Source: Massilia eurypsychrophila
GTDB taxonomy: Bacteria > Pseudomonadota > Gammaproteobacteria > Burkholderiales > Burkholderiaceae_D
Reading direction: 5' to 3'
DNA: 64,000 nucleotides
Assembly (NCBI RefSeq): GCF_002760655.1
Contig: NZ_PDOC01000010.1
Location: forward strand, 1 to 64,000
Shown here: positions 47,466 through 58,285 of the stretch, piece after piece
How positions within the stretch are numbered: position 1 is the first letter of the stretch
How the letters are laid out: each line of letters begins with the position of its first letter
Program-made: the position numbers and the translations under genes
Notes under the pieces: model-generated
What the model was told of the DNA's origin: nothing
The model's database searches: none
The model's input: the letters and a program-made list of their open reading frames with translations, nothing else

Positions 47466-48897
47466 GCGTTCCGCGCGTTGCAGCCTGGCCCGCATGGCGG
47501 CCATCCTGACACTCGCCTGCGGCATGCTGGCCGACGCGCAGGCCGCCGCCACCATCGTCATCGTCAACCTCAACGCGCCGGGAGAAGGCTTCAACGATCC
47601 GACGCCGGCGCAACCGGTGGGCGGCAACAACGGCGCCACCTTGGGCCAGCAGCGCCTGATCGCGTTCCAGCACGCAGCCAATATCTGGGGCGCCACGCTC
47701 ACCAGTACAGTCACGATCCGCGTCGGCGCCAGTTTCATGCCGCTGTCGTGCACCGCCGACAGCGCGGTGCTCGGCTCGGCCGGCGCCAATGATATCTTCT
47801 CCGACTTCCCCAACGCGCCACGCACCGGCACCTGGTATCCAAGCGCACTGGCGAGCAAGTTGGCCGGCACCGACCAGTCGGCGCCCACCGACCCGCACAT
47901 CGTGGCGCGCTTTAACTCGCGCATCGGCCTGTTCCCCGACTGCCTGCCCGGCGCCGGCTTCTACCTGGGCCTGGACAACCAGGCCGGCCCGCAGATCGAC
48001 CTGATCGCGGTGCTGCTGCACGAACTGGCGCACGGCCTGGGCTTCCAGACGTTCACCGACAGCGAGAGCGGCGAGCAGACGCTCGACATCCCGTCGATCT
48101 GGGACTACTTCCTGGTCGACAACCAGAACAACCGCAGCTGGGTGCAGATGACCAACGCTGAGCGCGCGGCGTCGTCCGTCAGCGGCAACGCGCTGTCGTG
48201 GAACGGCCCGAACGTCATGGCGGCGGTACCGACCGTGCTGGCGCCTGTGTCGGTGCTGAGGATCAGCGGCCCGGCCGCGCGCAACGCCGCCGGCAATTAC
48301 GACGTCGGCGACGCCTCCTTCGGCCCGCCGCTCGGCAGCACGCCGGTGGTCGGGCAGCTGATGCAGGTCATCGATCCGGGTAACACGACGGGCCAGGCGT
48401 GCACCCCGCTCAGCGCCAACAACGCGCTGGCCGTCAAGAACAACATCGCGCTGGTCGACCGCGGCACCTGCACCTTCTCGATCAAGGCGAAAAACGTGCA
48501 GGACGCCGGCGCGATCGGGATGGTGGTGGCCGACAATGCGCCGGGCGACGTGACCGGCATGGGCGGCGACGACCCGACCGTGGTGATCCCGTCGGTGCGC
48601 ATCACGCAGCAGGCCGGCATCACGTTGAAGCAGGTGCTGACGCGCCGCTCGCGCACCAAGTCGGGCGTGATCGCCAGCCTTGGCATCAATACGGCGCGGC
48701 TGGCCGGCACCGACCAGCAGGGCCGCATCCGCATGTATACGCCGACCGAATATTCGCCGGGATCGACCGTGTCGCATTACACCACCGACGCCAAGCCGAA
48801 TCAGTTGATGGAGCCGTCGATCAACGGCGACCTGTCGCATGAGGTGACGCCGCCGCGCGACCTGACGTATCCGCTGTTGCGGGATATTGGCTGGTAA
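47452..48897 (+). CDS. secreted zinc metalloprotease with PA domain, 481 aa
   Basis: A signal peptide (about 33 residues) is followed by a protease domain whose zinc site is HELAHGLGF (190-198), an extended HEXXHxxG motif. The insert (about 290-410) is a protease-associated (PA) domain: VKNNIALVDRGTCTFSIKAK and GAIGMVVADN. The last 40 residues (ELMEPSINGDLSHEVTPPRD-like) return to the catalytic fold. Several Cys suggest disulfides. The enzyme should act outside the cell. It is the last gene of the unit and is followed by a strong terminator. Confidence 0.88.
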   Translation: MTPTKRSARCSLARMAAILTLACGMLADAQAAATIVIVNLNAPGEGFNDPTPAQPVGGNNGATLGQQRLIAFQHAANIWGATLTSTVTIRVGASFMPLSCTADSAVLGSAGANDIFSDFPNAPRTGTWYPSALASKLAGTDQSAPTDPHIVARFNSRIGLFPDCLPGAGFYLGLDNQAGPQIDLIAVLLHELAHGLGFQTFTDSESGEQTLDIPSIWDYFLVDNQNNRSWVQMTNAERAASSVSGNALSWNGPNVMAAVPTVLAPVSVLRISGPAARNAAGNYDVGDASFGPPLGSTPVVGQLMQVIDPGNTTGQACTPLSANNALAVKNNIALVDRGTCTFSIKAKNVQDAGAIGMVVADNAPGDVTGMGGDDPTVVIPSVRITQQAGITLKQVLTRRSRTKSGVIASLGINTARLAGTDQQGRIRMYTPTEYSPGSTVSHYTTDAKPNQLMEPSINGDLSHEVTPPRDLTYPLLRDIGW

Positions 48898-48914
48898 GCG
48901 ACGCACGTATACGG

Positions 48915-48950
48915 AAAAGGGCCGGAAGCGTCAGCGTCCGGCCCTTTTTT
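48915..48950 (+). terminator. strong intrinsic terminator of the protease gene
   Basis: AAAAGGGCCGGA (48915-48926) pairs with TCCGGCCCTTTT (48937-48948), and the T-run continues to 48950. Placed 18 bp after the protease stop; it may also serve the convergent ppa transcript. Confidence 0.93.
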
Positions 48951-48971
48951 CCTGGCGTCAGCGCGCGGCTG

Positions 48972-49511
48972 TTACTGCGCCGGCAGCGCCTTGTACGCGG
49001 CGATACCGTTCATGATTTCGGCTTTCGCATCTTCCGGACCGAACCAGCCTTCGACCTTGACCCACTTGCCCGGCTCGAGATCCTTGTAATGCTCGAAAAA
49101 GTGCTGGATCTGCTGCAGGCGCAGGTCCTGCAGGTCTTCCGGCTTTTGCCAGTGGCTGTAGATCGGCAGGATCTTGTCGACCGGGACGGCGAGGATCTTG
49201 GCGTCGCCGCCGGCTTCGTCGGTCATCTTCAGCACGCCAATGGCGCGGCAGCGCACCACCACGCCAGGGATCAGCGCGAACGGCGTGATCACCAGCACGT
49301 CGCACGGGTCGCCGTCGTCGGCGATCGTGTTCGGCACGTAGCCGTAGTTGCACGGATAGTGCATCGCGGTGCCCATGAAGCGGTCGACGAAGATCGCGCC
49401 CGATTCCTTGTCCACTTCGTACTTGATCGGATCGGCATTCATCGGGATCTCGATGATGACGTTGAAATCGTTCGGCACGTCGCGGCCGGAAGAGACTTTA
49501 TTCAAACTCAT
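48972..49511 (-). CDS. ppa: inorganic pyrophosphatase
   Basis: A family I soluble pyrophosphatase. The metal-binding signature [14 protein letters not shown] and the conserved [20 protein letters not shown] are present; 179 aa is normal for the hexameric bacterial enzyme. It hydrolyses PPi to drive biosynthesis. Monocistronic, with its own AGGAAA site. Confidence 0.96.
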   Translation of the reverse strand: MSLNKVSSGRDVPNDFNVIIEIPMNADPIKYEVDKESGAIFVDRFMGTAMHYPCNYGYVPNTIADDGDPCDVLVITPFALIPGVVVRCRAIGVLKMTDEAGGDAKILAVPVDKILPIYSHWQKPEDLQDLRLQQIQHFFEHYKDLEPGKWVKVEGWFGPEDAKAEIMNGIAAYKALPAQ

Positions 49512-49619
49512 GGGTTTTCCTCGTTGTGCTGGTTATCTGATGACGGAATTATAGCGGAAGATAGTTGTTTCTTGTGCAGCGCAGCAGGCCGGCGCGCGGC
49601 CCGCCTGCTGCGTGAAACA

Positions 49620-50816
49620 TCAGAGGATGCTGGCCAGCGCACACTGGCGGAAGTGCGCCGCCGCCTGCTCGGTCTGGCCCAGCGCTTCGTGCATCTGCGC
49701 CAGCTTCAGGTGCGACTCGCGCACCATGCGCGACTCGGTGGCGTCCGACAGCGCCTGCTCCAGGTAGCGCTGGGCCTTGCCCCACAGCTTCTGTTTCAGG
49801 CACAGCGAGCCGAGCGTGAGCGCCAGCTCGGCGTCGTTCGGGCGCTGCTTGATCCACTGCTCGCAGTGTTCGATCTGCGCCAGCAACGCCGGCGTGCCCG
49901 ATGACGCCGCGGCGTCGCGGTAGGCGCGCACGACGCGGTCGTCCCACTCGGCCGCCAGCGCTTCTTCGGCGGTGGCGCGCGCTTCCTCGTGCAGTCCGCG
50001 CGAATTGAGCGCGGTGGCGGCGTGGGCGGCGATATACGGCTTGATACGGTCGGCCTGCGGCACCGTCGCCCACACCCGCTGGATCGATTCGGCGTCATGC
50101 GAGCTATCCGACAGCAGCGCGTCGTACGCCAGCTCGCGCAGGCGCGCCGACAAGGCCGGATGCAGCGCCTTGTGCTTGTCGAGCGAGCGCACCAGGCGCA
50201 GCACCTCGGGCCAGTTCTTGGCCTGCTGGTGCGCCTTCATCGACCATTGCAGCGCGTGGATGTGGCGCGTGCCGCTGGCGTTCAGTTCGGCCACCGCTTC
50301 GAGCGCCGCTTCCGGCTGGTGGTCGTCGACCAGCAGCTCGGTCACGGTCATCAGGCGCGCCGTCTTCAGGCTGCTGTCGTGCACCGTGCCAGCCAGCCAG
50401 GTATCGCGCCGCGCCGGCTCGCGCATGCGGTGCGCCGCGCGCGCGCCGATCAGCGCGGCAAGACCGGCATTCTCGGGCAGGTCGGCCGCTTTGGCGGCAG
50501 CTTTTTCGGCGTGGCCGAAGCGGCCCTCGAACAGGGCCTTGAGCGCGTCGCGCAAGCCCTTGTTGCCGTCGCGTTCGCGCTTGCGGCGACGGTAGGCGGC
50601 CACCCGCGCCGGCATGCTGGTGGTGGCAAAAAACGCGCGCACCAGCGCATACAGCAGGATGAACAGCAGCACTTCGAGGACGACGAAGAAATTGAGCGAC
50701 ATGTCGATCCGGTGCGGCGGATAAAAGATCACCACGTTGCCCGGGTTGAAACGCGCCGTGACGGCGATGCCGATGGCCGCCGCCATCAGCGCAACTAGCC
50801 AGAGAAGGAGGCGCAT
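49620..50816 (-). CDS. hemY: heme biosynthesis-associated TPR protein HemY
   Basis: An inner-membrane protein with two N-terminal helices (about 1-20 and 40-62) and TPR-like repeats in the rest (ALNSRGLHEEARATAEEALA, GSLCLKQKLWGKAQRYLEQA). This is the proteobacterial HemY family, not the protoporphyrinogen oxidase of Gram-positives. Its role in heme synthesis is unclear. It starts two bases after hemX and is the last gene of the hemCDXY operon. Confidence 0.92.
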   Translation of the reverse strand: MRLLLWLVALMAAAIGIAVTARFNPGNVVIFYPPHRIDMSLNFFVVLEVLLFILLYALVRAFFATTSMPARVAAYRRRKRERDGNKGLRDALKALFEGRFGHAEKAAAKAADLPENAGLAALIGARAAHRMREPARRDTWLAGTVHDSSLKTARLMTVTELLVDDHQPEAALEAVAELNASGTRHIHALQWSMKAHQQAKNWPEVLRLVRSLDKHKALHPALSARLRELAYDALLSDSSHDAESIQRVWATVPQADRIKPYIAAHAATALNSRGLHEEARATAEEALAAEWDDRVVRAYRDAAASSGTPALLAQIEHCEQWIKQRPNDAELALTLGSLCLKQKLWGKAQRYLEQALSDATESRMVRESHLKLAQMHEALGQTEQAAAHFRQCALASIL

Positions 50817-50817
50817 G

Positions 50818-51918
50818 TTATGGCTTCGCCTTGTAGGTGCGCACCGCGTTCAGGCTGTCGGCCAGCGTCGGCATGTCGATCGCCAAGTTGTTCGCCTGCA
50901 CCTGGCGCAACGTGGCCTGGGCGGACTGGGTGGTGCGCGCGCGCGTGTCGAAATACTTGACCAGCATGTCCTGCGCCGTGATCAGGTCGCTGCGGAAGGC
51001 GGCCTCGTTGCGCGACAGCAGCGCCAGGCGCGCGTTGAGCAGGCGCAGCTTCAGGTTCTCGCGCAGGAAATACGCTTCGCTCGGCGACAGCATCAGCGCC
51101 TCGGGCGTGTCGACGCTGCGCACGCGGATCAGCTGGCGGATCTCGTTCCACATTTCGCCGGTCCAGCCGGTCCACACCTGCTGCACGCGCGCGGTAAACG
51201 CATTCGGCTCCGGCGCCGGCTTGCCGGCGACGACGCGGGTTTTCCTGGCCAGCTCGGACGGCGCCACCGGCGTGTGGTCCGACAGCATCGGCAGCTTGTC
51301 GACTTCGGCGATGACGTTGTCGATGCGCAGCGCCACGCCCGCCAGGTCGATGCCCGGCAAGGCCTTCAGCTTTTCGATGTCCTTGGCGATGGCGCGGCGG
51401 ATGGTGATGAACTGCGGCTTGTCGGCGCGCGACAGCGATTTGTCGGCATTGGCCAGCGCGATCAGGGCGCCCTGCACGTTGCCGGCCAGCTGCAGCTGCT
51501 GGCTGGCGGTCGACAGCACCTGCTCGATTTCGGCCAGCGCCCATTCGTCGCGGTTCTTCGACAGGTCCTGGTACAGCTGCTCGAGCGCCAGTTGCTGGCT
51601 CTGCGCCTCGCTCTGGCGGCTTTCCAGCACGCCTACCTTGGCCTGCAACTCCTTGGTCTGCTCCTGCACCTGGCGCGCCAGCGCGAACGTCTCGTTGCTG
51701 GTGGCGTTGCTCTTTTGCAGGCTGCGCGCCACGTCCTGGCGCAGGTTGTTCAGCCGGCTATGGGTCGACCAGGCCAGCGCGGCGAGCAGCAGCAGGAACA
51801 CGATCACCACTTTCGAGAGCGGCCGCTGCAGCAAATCGGCGAAACTTTCTTCCGACTGGACGGGCGCGGCAGGCGCCGGCGCCATGGTGTGTTCTGGTTG
51901 GGTAGGCAATTCGTTCAT
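50818..51918 (-). CDS. hemX: HemX-family membrane protein
   Basis: A short cytoplasmic N-terminus, one membrane helix (VVIVFLLLLAALAWS, about 37-51) and a long periplasmic coiled coil (VQEQTKELQAKVGVLESRQS) followed by a helical domain. This is the HemX type, often annotated uroporphyrinogen-III methyltransferase although it lacks that catalytic domain. It overlaps hemD by four bases (ATGA). Probable scaffold or regulator of heme synthesis. Confidence 0.92.
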   Translation of the reverse strand: MNELPTQPEHTMAPAPAAPVQSEESFADLLQRPLSKVVIVFLLLLAALAWSTHSRLNNLRQDVARSLQKSNATSNETFALARQVQEQTKELQAKVGVLESRQSEAQSQQLALEQLYQDLSKNRDEWALAEIEQVLSTASQQLQLAGNVQGALIALANADKSLSRADKPQFITIRRAIAKDIEKLKALPGIDLAGVALRIDNVIAEVDKLPMLSDHTPVAPSELARKTRVVAGKPAPEPNAFTARVQQVWTGWTGEMWNEIRQLIRVRSVDTPEALMLSPSEAYFLRENLKLRLLNARLALLSRNEAAFRSDLITAQDMLVKYFDTRARTTQSAQATLRQVQANNLAIDMPTLADSLNAVRTYKAKP

Positions 51919-52685
51919 GCGTGTGATTGTAACGCGGCAAGCAACGAGGCGTCGCCTGATCCCGCGAGGGTGAGCCGGGTAAGGCCAAGGGTGCTTGCCG
52001 TTTCGGCGATGCGCGCGTGCGGCACGATCAGATGCTGCTGTTGCATTTTAACTACAGCGGCGCCGTCGCCCAGCTGGCCGATCAGGCCGAGCAGGCCGCG
52101 CAATGCTTCCGAACTGGTGATGATCCAGTCGTTCTGCCGTGCCAGCAAGTGGTTCAACGTGGCCGCCAGCTGCGGCGTCAGCGCCGGCACGCGGCGCCGG
52201 TAGGCCGCCACCGTGGTGACGTCGGCGCCGGCGGCGCGCAGGCCGTCGCCGATCAGCTCTCGGCCGGTTTCGCCGCGCACCAGCAGCACGCGGCGCCCGG
52301 CCAGCGCCGCCAGCTCGAGCGAGGCCAGCAGATGCTCCGAATCGCTGCGCGTCACATCATGCGGGCTGAAGATGGTGGCGTTGCCGTCATGCAGGCCGTG
52401 GCTGGCCAGGCAGGCGCGGCTCGCCTCGCCCAGCACCGCCAGCGCCACGCCGTCCGGCCAGCGGTCGATATGGGCAAAGGCGGCGTCGATCGCGTTGGGC
52501 GAAACGAACGCGACCAGCGCGTAGCCGCTCAGGTCGGCCAGCGCGGCGCGCAGCGCCGACACGTCCGCCAGCGGCAAGATCTCGAGCAGCGGCAACACCA
52601 CCGCTTCGCGTCCGAGCGCAGCCACGCTGTCCGCCAGCGCCTGGCACTGGGCCAACGGGCGGGTGATCACCACCGGATCAGGCAT
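51915..52685 (-). CDS. hemD: uroporphyrinogen-III synthase
   Basis: Cyclises hydroxymethylbilane to uroporphyrinogen III. The sequence is poorly conserved, as usual, but the N-terminal [20 protein letters not shown], the S-P-N-A-I-D segment and the C-terminal [11 protein letters not shown] pattern fit. The ATG at 52685 overlaps the hemC end by eight bases and gives the normal length of 256. Cytoplasmic, between hemC and hemX. Confidence 0.92.
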   Translation of the reverse strand: MPDPVVITRPLAQCQALADSVAALGREAVVLPLLEILPLADVSALRAALADLSGYALVAFVSPNAIDAAFAHIDRWPDGVALAVLGEASRACLASHGLHDGNATIFSPHDVTRSDSEHLLASLELAALAGRRVLLVRGETGRELIGDGLRAAGADVTTVAAYRRRVPALTPQLAATLNHLLARQNDWIITSSEALRGLLGLIGQLGDGAAVVKMQQQHLIVPHARIAETASTLGLTRLTLAGSGDASLLAALQSHA

Positions 52686-53661
52686 CGGCAGCGTCCGCCT
52701 GCGCCTTGCATTCGGCCAGGATATCGTGCGCATCCTGTCCCTGCAGCAAGTCGGCCACCTGCTGGCCGAGCCGCTCGGGGGCGTCGGCCGGGCCGCTCGC
52801 TGCCGCGGTGGCGAAGCGCTTGCCGTCCGGCGTGCCGACCATCGCGCGCAAGGTCATCTGATCGCCCGTCAACGTGGCGAACGCGGCCAGCGGGATCTGG
52901 CAACTGCCGCCAAACACCTTCGACACCTTGCGTTCGGCCGTAACGGCGCGCGCGGTCGCTTCGTGGTTCAGCGGCGCCAGCACGGCGCGCATGTCGACGT
53001 CACTGCGCCCGGACAGGATCTCGATCGCCATCGCGCCCTGCCCCGCGGCCGGCAGGCTGTCGGCCGGATCGAGCACGGCGCGGATGCGCTCGGGCAGGCC
53101 GAGGCGCTTCAGGCCGGCGGCGGCGAGAATGATGGCGGCGTAGTCGCCCCGATCGAGCTTGCCCAGGCGCGTGTCGAGGTTGCCGCGCAGCGGCTTGATG
53201 ACCAGCTGCGGATAGCGCGCCGCGATCAGCGCCTGGCGACGCAGGCTGCTGGTGCCGACCACCGCGCCGGCCGGCAAATCGGCCAGGCTGGCGTAGTCGT
53301 TCGAGACGAACGCGTCGCGCGGATCTTCGCGCTCGAGCACGGCGGCCAGCTCGAACCCTTCCGGCAAATCCATCGGCACGTCCTTGAGCGAATGGACCGC
53401 CAGGTCGGCGCGCCCTTCGGCCATCGCCACTTCCAGTTCCTTGACGAACAGGCCCTTGCCGCCTACCTTGGACAAGGCGCGGTCGAGGATCTGGTCGCCG
53501 CGGGTGGTCATGCCGAGAATCCGAATGTCGCAGGTTGGATATAATAAAGACAATTGGGCGCGGACATGCTCGGCTTGCCACATCGCCAGCCGGCTCTCGC
53601 GCGAGGCGATAATCAAGGTCGCTGGCGTCAATTCAGTTGCTATCAAAACGGATTCTTTCAC
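52678..53661 (-). CDS. hemC: hydroxymethylbilane synthase (porphobilinogen deaminase)
   Basis: Polymerises four porphobilinogen units. The active-site segments [19 protein letters not shown] and [16 protein letters not shown], with the cofactor-binding Cys, are intact, as is [15 protein letters not shown] near the start. 327 aa is slightly long because of about 12 extra N-terminal residues; a later start is possible. First gene of the hem operon, divergent from ppc over a 127-bp promoter region. Confidence 0.95.
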   Translation of the reverse strand: MKESVLIATELTPATLIIASRESRLAMWQAEHVRAQLSLLYPTCDIRILGMTTRGDQILDRALSKVGGKGLFVKELEVAMAEGRADLAVHSLKDVPMDLPEGFELAAVLEREDPRDAFVSNDYASLADLPAGAVVGTSSLRRQALIAARYPQLVIKPLRGNLDTRLGKLDRGDYAAIILAAAGLKRLGLPERIRAVLDPADSLPAAGQGAMAIEILSGRSDVDMRAVLAPLNHEATARAVTAERKVSKVFGGSCQIPLAAFATLTGDQMTLRAMVGTPDGKRFATAAASGPADAPERLGQQVADLLQGQDAHDILAECKAQADAADA

Positions 53662-53788
53662 TGTCGTTAAGCCTTAAAACGGCGCATGCCAGTTACCGGC
53701 CCATGCATAGAATCACAAATTTTATCATGCGGCCCCCTTGCAGACCCCGGCTATCAGCCTTTGCATCAACATTCTCTTTGTGGTGAAT

Positions 53789-56602
53789 ATGGACAAATTA
53801 GTGGAAAACCCGGCTGCTGCAAACCAGGCCTCCGACAAGGACGCTCCCCTGAAAGAAGACATCCGCCTGCTCGGGCGCCTGCTCGGCGACGTGCTGCGCG
53901 ACCAGGAAGGCGAAGCCGTGTTCGACGTCGTCGAAACGATCCGCCAGACGGCGGTGCGCTTTCGCCGCGAAGACGACGCCGAAGCGGGCAAGGAACTGAC
54001 CGACCTGCTGGCCAAGCTGACGCAGGAACAGACCATCTCGGTGGTGCGCGCGTTCTCGTACTTTTCGCACCTGGCCAACATCGCCGAAGACCAGCACCAC
54101 ATCCGCCGCCGCCGCGCCCACCTGCTGGCCGGCTCGAAACCCCAGCAAGGCAGCGTCGGCTTCGCGCTCGGCAAGCTCAAAGCCGCCGGCGTCGCCCGCG
54201 ACACGGTGCAGACGTTTTTCCGCGACGCCCTGATCGTGCCGGTGCTGACCGCCCACCCGACCGAAGTGCAGCGCAAGAGCATCCTCGACGCCGAACACGA
54301 CATCGCCCGCCTGCTCGCCGAGCGCGACCTGCAGCTGACGCCCAAGGAACGGCGCGCCAACCTGCAGCTGCTGCAGTCGCGCATCGCCACCTTGTGGCAA
54401 ACGCGCATGCTGCGCTACTCGAAGCTGACGGTGGCCGACGAAATCGACAACGCCCTGTCCTACTACCGCATCACCTTCCTGCGCGAACTGCCCGGCCTGT
54501 ACGACGACATCGAGGAAGAGCTGGCGGCGCATTACCAGACCGAACCGGCCGCGCTGCAAGGCGCGCCATTCGTGCAGATGGGCAGCTGGATCGGGGGCGA
54601 CCGCGACGGCAATCCGAACGTCAACGCCGGCACCATGCAGCAGGCGCTGGTGCGCCACGCCACCACGATCCTCGATTTCTATCTCGACGAAGTGCACACG
54701 CTCGGCGCCGAATTGTCGATATCGACCCTGATGGTCAGCGTCAGCCCGCAACTGCAGGCGCTGGCCGACGGCTCGACCGACACGTCGCCGCACCGCAGCG
54801 ACGAGCCGTACCGGCGCGCGCTGATCGGCATGTACGCGCGCCTGGCCGCCACCGCCCGCGCCCTCGGCGCCACCAACATCTTGCGCAAGGAAGTCGGCCA
54901 TGCCGCCGCCTACGCCGACGCCAGCGAGTTTTCAGCCGACCTGCAGGTGCTCATCGAGTCGCTGCAAGCGAACCACGGCGCCATCCTGGCGCACCCGCGC
55001 CTGGCGCGGCTGCAGCGCGCGGCCACCATTTTCGGCTTCCATCTCGCCTCGCTTGACATGCGCCAAAGCTCCGACGTGCACGAGCGTGTTTTGACCGAAC
55101 TATTCGCCCGCGCAGGAGTCGAACCATCATATGGTTCGATAAGTGAAGCGCAGAAGGTCGAATTGCTGCTTGCCGAACTGGCCCATCCCCGCCTGCTGTT
55201 TTCCCCGTACACCGACTACACCGACGAAACCAACGGCGAGCTGGCGATTTTGCGCGCGGCGAAGGAAATCCGCGAGCGCTATGGCGTGCGCGCCATCCGC
55301 AACTACATCATCTCGCACACCGAGACCGTGTCGGACCTGCTCGAAGTGCTGCTGCTGCAAAAGGAAACGGGCTTGTTGCGCTCCGGCGCCGGCGAACTCG
55401 ATGCGATGGTGGTGCCGCTGTTCGAGACCATCCCCGACCTGCAGCGCGCCGCCGGCATCATGGCCGAGTGGATGGCGCTGCCGCTGGTGGCGCAGCTCAT
55501 TCGCAGCCATGGCCAGCTGCAGGAAGTCATGCTCGGCTACTCCGACTCGAACAAGGACGGCGGCTTCCTCACCTCCAACTGGGAGCTGTACAAGGCCGAG
55601 ATCGACCTGGTGAAGGTATTTGCCGACGCGCGCGTCAAGCTGCGCCTGTTCCACGGCCGCGGCGGCACCGTCGGGCGCGGCGGCGGGCCGAGCTACGAGG
55701 CGATCCTGGCGCAGCCGCCGGGCACGGTCAACGGCCAGATCCGCCTGACCGAACAGGGCGAAATCATCGCCTCGAAGTTTTCGAACGCCGAAATCGGCCG
55801 CCGCAACCTCGAGCTGCTGGTGGCCGCCACGCTGGAGGCGAGCCTGATGCCGCACGTCGAAGGCGGCGTGCACAGCCAGCGGCTGGCCGGTTTCGAAGCG
55901 GTGATGGCCGACCTGTCGCAGCGCGCCTACCAGGCCTATCGCAACCTGGTCTACGAGACGCCGGGCTTCACCGACTACTTCTTTGCCGCCACGCCGATCG
56001 CCGAGATTGCGGAGCTGAATCTCGGTTCGCGCCCTGCCTCGCGCAAGTCGACGCGCCGCATCGAAGACCTGCGCGCCATTCCGTGGGGTTTTTCGTGGGG
56101 CCAGTGCCGGCTGTTGCTGCCCGGCTGGTACGGCTTCGGTTCGGCCATCGGCGGCTGGATCGCCGACGGCGCGCGCGACGAGCGCATTGCCACCTTGCAG
56201 GCGATGCTCCAGGAATGGCCGTTCTTTGCCACCTTGCTGTCGAACATGGACATGGTGCTGGCCAAGACCGACCTGGCGATTGCCTCGCGCTATGCCGACC
56301 TGGTGCCGGACGCCGCGCTGCGCGAGCGTATCTTCAAGCGCATCTCGGGCGAGCACGGCAACACGCTGCGCTGCCTCGAGACGATCACCGGCGCGCACGA
56401 GCGGCTGGCCGGCAACCCCTTGCTGGCGCGCTCGATCCAGAACCGTTTCGCCTACCTCGATCCGCTGAACCACCTGCAGGTCGAGCTGATCCAGCGGCAC
56501 CGCGCCAACGCCGGCGCCCCGGTGTCGGCCGACAACCGGGTGCACCGCGGCATCCACCTGTCGATCAACGGCGTCGCCGCCGGCTTGCGCAACACCGGCT
56601 AG
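53789..56602 (+). CDS. ppc: phosphoenolpyruvate carboxylase
   Basis: Anaplerotic carboxylation of PEP to oxaloacetate. The catalytic His motif [26 protein letters not shown], the mobile loop [20 protein letters not shown] and [20 protein letters not shown] are all intact, and the C-terminus ends NTG as in the family. The ATG at 53789 fits the family start (937 aa). Divergent from hemC, an arrangement usual in Oxalobacteraceae. Confidence 0.96.
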   Translation: MDKLVENPAAANQASDKDAPLKEDIRLLGRLLGDVLRDQEGEAVFDVVETIRQTAVRFRREDDAEAGKELTDLLAKLTQEQTISVVRAFSYFSHLANIAEDQHHIRRRRAHLLAGSKPQQGSVGFALGKLKAAGVARDTVQTFFRDALIVPVLTAHPTEVQRKSILDAEHDIARLLAERDLQLTPKERRANLQLLQSRIATLWQTRMLRYSKLTVADEIDNALSYYRITFLRELPGLYDDIEEELAAHYQTEPAALQGAPFVQMGSWIGGDRDGNPNVNAGTMQQALVRHATTILDFYLDEVHTLGAELSISTLMVSVSPQLQALADGSTDTSPHRSDEPYRRALIGMYARLAATARALGATNILRKEVGHAAAYADASEFSADLQVLIESLQANHGAILAHPRLARLQRAATIFGFHLASLDMRQSSDVHERVLTELFARAGVEPSYGSISEAQKVELLLAELAHPRLLFSPYTDYTDETNGELAILRAAKEIRERYGVRAIRNYIISHTETVSDLLEVLLLQKETGLLRSGAGELDAMVVPLFETIPDLQRAAGIMAEWMALPLVAQLIRSHGQLQEVMLGYSDSNKDGGFLTSNWELYKAEIDLVKVFADARVKLRLFHGRGGTVGRGGGPSYEAILAQPPGTVNGQIRLTEQGEIIASKFSNAEIGRRNLELLVAATLEASLMPHVEGGVHSQRLAGFEAVMADLSQRAYQAYRNLVYETPGFTDYFFAATPIAEIAELNLGSRPASRKSTRRIEDLRAIPWGFSWGQCRLLLPGWYGFGSAIGGWIADGARDERIATLQAMLQEWPFFATLLSNMDMVLAKTDLAIASRYADLVPDAALRERIFKRISGEHGNTLRCLETITGAHERLAGNPLLARSIQNRFAYLDPLNHLQVELIQRHRANAGAPVSADNRVHRGIHLSINGVAAGLRNTG

Positions 56603-56748
56603 CGTTCACCCCGCTGGGGTCAGTGCCGGCAAACGCACACGGCCTCAGCGACCTACCTAGTGGCGCAGTTGCAACAATTCTTATTCCCTAAGACATTTGT
56701 TAAAAGTCGGCTTAGAATTACCGGTCCCCCTCCTACCTGGACGCGCTG

Positions 56749-58092
56749 ATGAACCGGCGGCGCCTCAAGTCGACCAGCCTTGCCGTTGCCGCCGTCCTGC
56801 TTGCGCTGGTCAGCGCGGCCGGCGTCGCACACGTTGTGCAAATTTTCCCGCTGCCGACCGCGCTGCTGTCGCTGTTGCTGACATTGGCCGCGGCCTGCGC
56901 GCTGTCGCTGCTGTGCATCCGCCGCCTGCTCGCCACGCGCGATGCCATCGCCAACGAGTTTCGCAAGTTGCACGCCGACGAGGCGGGCCAGCACCAGGAA
57001 GCGCAGCGGGCGCTGGCGATGAGCGAGCTGAAGCTGCGCGAAGTCATTTCGATCATGCCGATGACGCTGTTCATCAAGGACCCCGAATCGCGCATGCTGA
57101 TGATGAACAAGGCCGCCGAGCAGCAGTTCGGCTTCGATTTTTCGGTCGTGTCCGGCAACAACGCGCACACGATGTTTCCGCCCGAGCAGATGGCGGTGTT
57201 CCTCGCCAACGACCGGGCCGCGTTCGCCAAGGGTGAGCTGGTGATCCAGGAAGACTTGACGTTTAGCCACTCGCACAATGAAGACCGCGTCTTGCAGACG
57301 TTCAAGAAACCGATCTTCGACGCCGTCACCGGCGAACCGGATTTTCTGATCTGCATGAGCGTCGACACGACGGACCGCAAGCGCGCCGAGCAGGCGCTGC
57401 AGGCATCCTACCTGCAACTGCGCCAGTTGATGGCGCACTTGGACGAGGCCAAGGACGAAACGCACCGGCGCCTGGCGGCGGCGATCCACGACGAACTGGG
57501 TCAGAACCTGATGGCGCTGAAAATCGATATCGAGATGCTGCACAACCGCGCCGGCGAACGCCATCCCCGACTGCGCGGCAAGGTCGGGCACGCGCTCGAC
57601 ACAGTCAATGCCAGCATCGGCTCGGTGCGCGCAATCATCAACGAGCTGCACCCGAACACGCTGGCGCTTGGCCTGACCGCGGCGATGGAGTGGCTGGTTG
57701 GCCAGTTCGAGGCGCGCAGTGGCATCGCCACGACGCTGAGCGTCAGCGGCGCCGACGCGGGCGGCCACGACCCGCGCCGCGCCGCTGGCCTGTTTCGCAT
57801 CGTGCAGGAGACGCTGCTCGATATCTTGCAGCATGCGCAGGCGATGCAAGTGGAGATCACCGTCGCGTTTGGCGTCGAGCAACTGTCGATCACGATCGTC
57901 GACGACGGCATCGCCTCAACGGAACGCGCAGCAAGCGACGCGGGCGGCGTGGGCCTGCGCGGCATCCGCGAACGGGTAAATATGTTCGGCGGCCAGATGC
58001 TGGTCGCGCGGCGCGGCGGCGGCGCCGGCACCAGCGTGGTGATCGTCATGCCGGCCGCGGCGGGGGCGGTCGAACTGGCGGTCGTCGAATAG
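56749..58092 (+). CDS. membrane sensor histidine kinase with PAS domain (NarX/DegS type), 447 aa
   Basis: Two N-terminal hydrophobic helices (about 8-32 and 36-56) are followed by a short coiled coil and a PAS domain (about 85-210, LREVISIMPMTLFIKDPESR). The HisKA_3 phosphoacceptor is AAIHDELGQNLMALKID (His near 247). The ATPase has VDDGIAS and GVGLRGIRERVNMFGGQMLV. No partner response regulator is adjacent, so it is an orphan kinase. The signal is unknown. Confidence 0.9.
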   Translation: MNRRRLKSTSLAVAAVLLALVSAAGVAHVVQIFPLPTALLSLLLTLAAACALSLLCIRRLLATRDAIANEFRKLHADEAGQHQEAQRALAMSELKLREVISIMPMTLFIKDPESRMLMMNKAAEQQFGFDFSVVSGNNAHTMFPPEQMAVFLANDRAAFAKGELVIQEDLTFSHSHNEDRVLQTFKKPIFDAVTGEPDFLICMSVDTTDRKRAEQALQASYLQLRQLMAHLDEAKDETHRRLAAAIHDELGQNLMALKIDIEMLHNRAGERHPRLRGKVGHALDTVNASIGSVRAIINELHPNTLALGLTAAMEWLVGQFEARSGIATTLSVSGADAGGHDPRRAAGLFRIVQETLLDILQHAQAMQVEITVAFGVEQLSITIVDDGIASTERAASDAGGVGLRGIRERVNMFGGQMLVARRGGGAGTSVVIVMPAAAGAVELAVVE

Positions 58093-58285
58093 GTCGGTTA
58101 CGGTTCGTTCGAGCGCAAACTGTTCACGGCGCGGGCGCTGCGCGGCTCGGCGGCGGCATTGTGCTGCGCGCAGCGACCAATGCCGCTTGCGATGAAGCTT
58201 TCCTGCCGGTAAAGTTAGCCGAACGACCACATTAGCATACTGGCATGCCACCAAAAAAGAGCCGGCGGTAATGTAAGCAAGCTAA

